From NCBI RefSeq assembly GCF_014646875.1, contig NZ_BMOC01000005.1, forward strand, positions 1 through 64,000: a stretch of 64,000 bases of DNA, written 5' to 3'. Position 1 is the first letter of the stretch. Every line of letters begins with the position of its first letter. The notes under the pieces are model-generated. The model searched no databases. It was not told where the DNA came from and worked only from the letters and a program-made list of their open reading frames with translations. Made by a program: the position numbers and the translations under genes. Positions 63,549 through 64,000 of this stretch are shown here, in pieces. The stretch is from Halobellus salinus (GTDB taxonomy: Archaea; Halobacteriota; Halobacteria; Halobacteriales; Haloferacaceae).

Positions 63549-64000
63549 GCCGGGTCACCACCGTGAGGTTGTACGCGGCGTGCACCGCGATGCTCCCGAC
63601 CAACGCGGCGGCGTACCACCGGAGGTTCCGGCGCGCGCCCGACGCGGCGATGGCGGTGGTGACGACGTGGAGCGCGAGCGGCGCGAGAAACAGCGCGACT
63701 CCGGTCGAGACCCCGATCCCCGAGGGCGCGAACGCCGCCTGCCCCAACACCAGTTCGGGGAGCCCCACAACCTGAACAACCGCGGTGAACTTCTCGCCGA
63801 CGAAGAAGCCGAGCCCCGCCAGCCCGCCGAGCACGAGCGCGGTCCGCCGGGTCCGCGAGAACCGGTCGGCCTCGAACGCCGCGAGGAGGTGAAGGCTCTT
63901 TGCGACCTCCTCAACGACCGCGACCGCGACCAGGACGACCGGAACCGTCACCGACACCGGCAGCGCGAACAGGGTCGCGACCACGAGCAACTCCGCGACG
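63541..64000 (-). CDS. PrsW-type intramembrane protease, 5' end outside window
   Basis: At least 152 residues visible and the frame is open to the window edge. VVEEVAKSLHLLA carries the EExxK glutamic-protease motif, GLGFFVGEKFTAV the second active-site helix, and LHVVTTAIAA and HAAYNL the conserved histidines. It likely cleaves membrane or anchor proteins; an ABC exporter next door is the usual neighbour. Partial. Confidence 0.8.
   Translation of the reverse strand, partial: VAELLVVATLFALPVSVTVPVVLVAVAVVEEVAKSLHLLAAFEADRFSRTRRTALVLGGLAGLGFFVGEKFTAVVQVVGLPELVLGQAAFAPSGIGVSTGVALFLAPLALHVVTTAIAASGARRNLRWYAAALVGSIAVHAAYNLTVVTRLA

Overview
The window is chromosomal DNA of a halophilic archaeon (class Halobacteria). 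The GC content is high and the predicted proteins are strongly acidic. Transcription and replication genes are archaeal (TFB, topoisomerase VI with an intein, ATP-dependent DNA ligase, a proteasome beta subunit matured at Gly49/Thr50). Secreted proteins carry twin-arginine lipoboxes or a PGF-CTERM anchor, and several genes have TATA boxes 25-29 nt before the start codon, as expected for leaderless mRNAs. The genus cannot be fixed from sequence alone.

Layout. 1-8880: two small unknown genes, a cyclodeaminase-like gene, an NDH-2-like flavoprotein, phosphomevalonate decarboxylase, then a cell-surface CARDB-type protein paired with an RND/MMPL exporter. 8896-10389: acylphosphatase, a hairpin cluster, an 80-bp palindromic element and a MazF/PemK-AbrB toxin-antitoxin operon. 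10390-17077: glmM and a four-gene BMP-type nucleoside ABC importer. 17113-21893: two zinc-ribbon proteins, then a LOV-domain histidine kinase directly followed by a photolyase gene whose 3' end has been lost to an IS200/IS605-type remnant. 21960-27617: thiol/sulfur genes (DCC protein, GIY-YIG/DUF123, cysteine synthase, CGDC thioredoxin, DUF255). 27739-38459: purD, cyclophilin, top6B (intein)-top6A, ligA, a GCS2-like ligase. 38487-43276: psmB, DUF555 and HTH-CBS genes, then an accessory patch with a second copy of the 80-bp palindrome and two decayed toxin genes. 43578-49130: glpABC and a decayed tnpB with a hairpin-rich tail. 49241-54885: korAB, aroC, aroA. 54994-59215: aldo/keto reductase and a BtuF/BtuCD-type importer with a nested-palindrome divergent promoter. 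59357-64000: tfb, a deletion scar joining the 3' ends of two different genes, a CoA-binding protein, a coiled-coil protein, a cold-shock protein, and an ABC-2 permease with a PrsW-like protease cut by the window edge.

The housekeeping genes are ordinary. The notable biology is (i) the LOV kinase-photolyase operon, a likely blue-light module whose effector gene is broken; (ii) the Top6B intein with a non-canonical Lys-Asn C-terminus; (iii) an 80-bp near-perfect palindrome present twice in opposite orientation, both times at a TCAGT target and near toxin-antitoxin loci; (iv) frameshift, nonsense and deletion damage in several accessory genes; and (v) a set of short tandem duplications. All functional calls come from reading the sequence; no database search was run.
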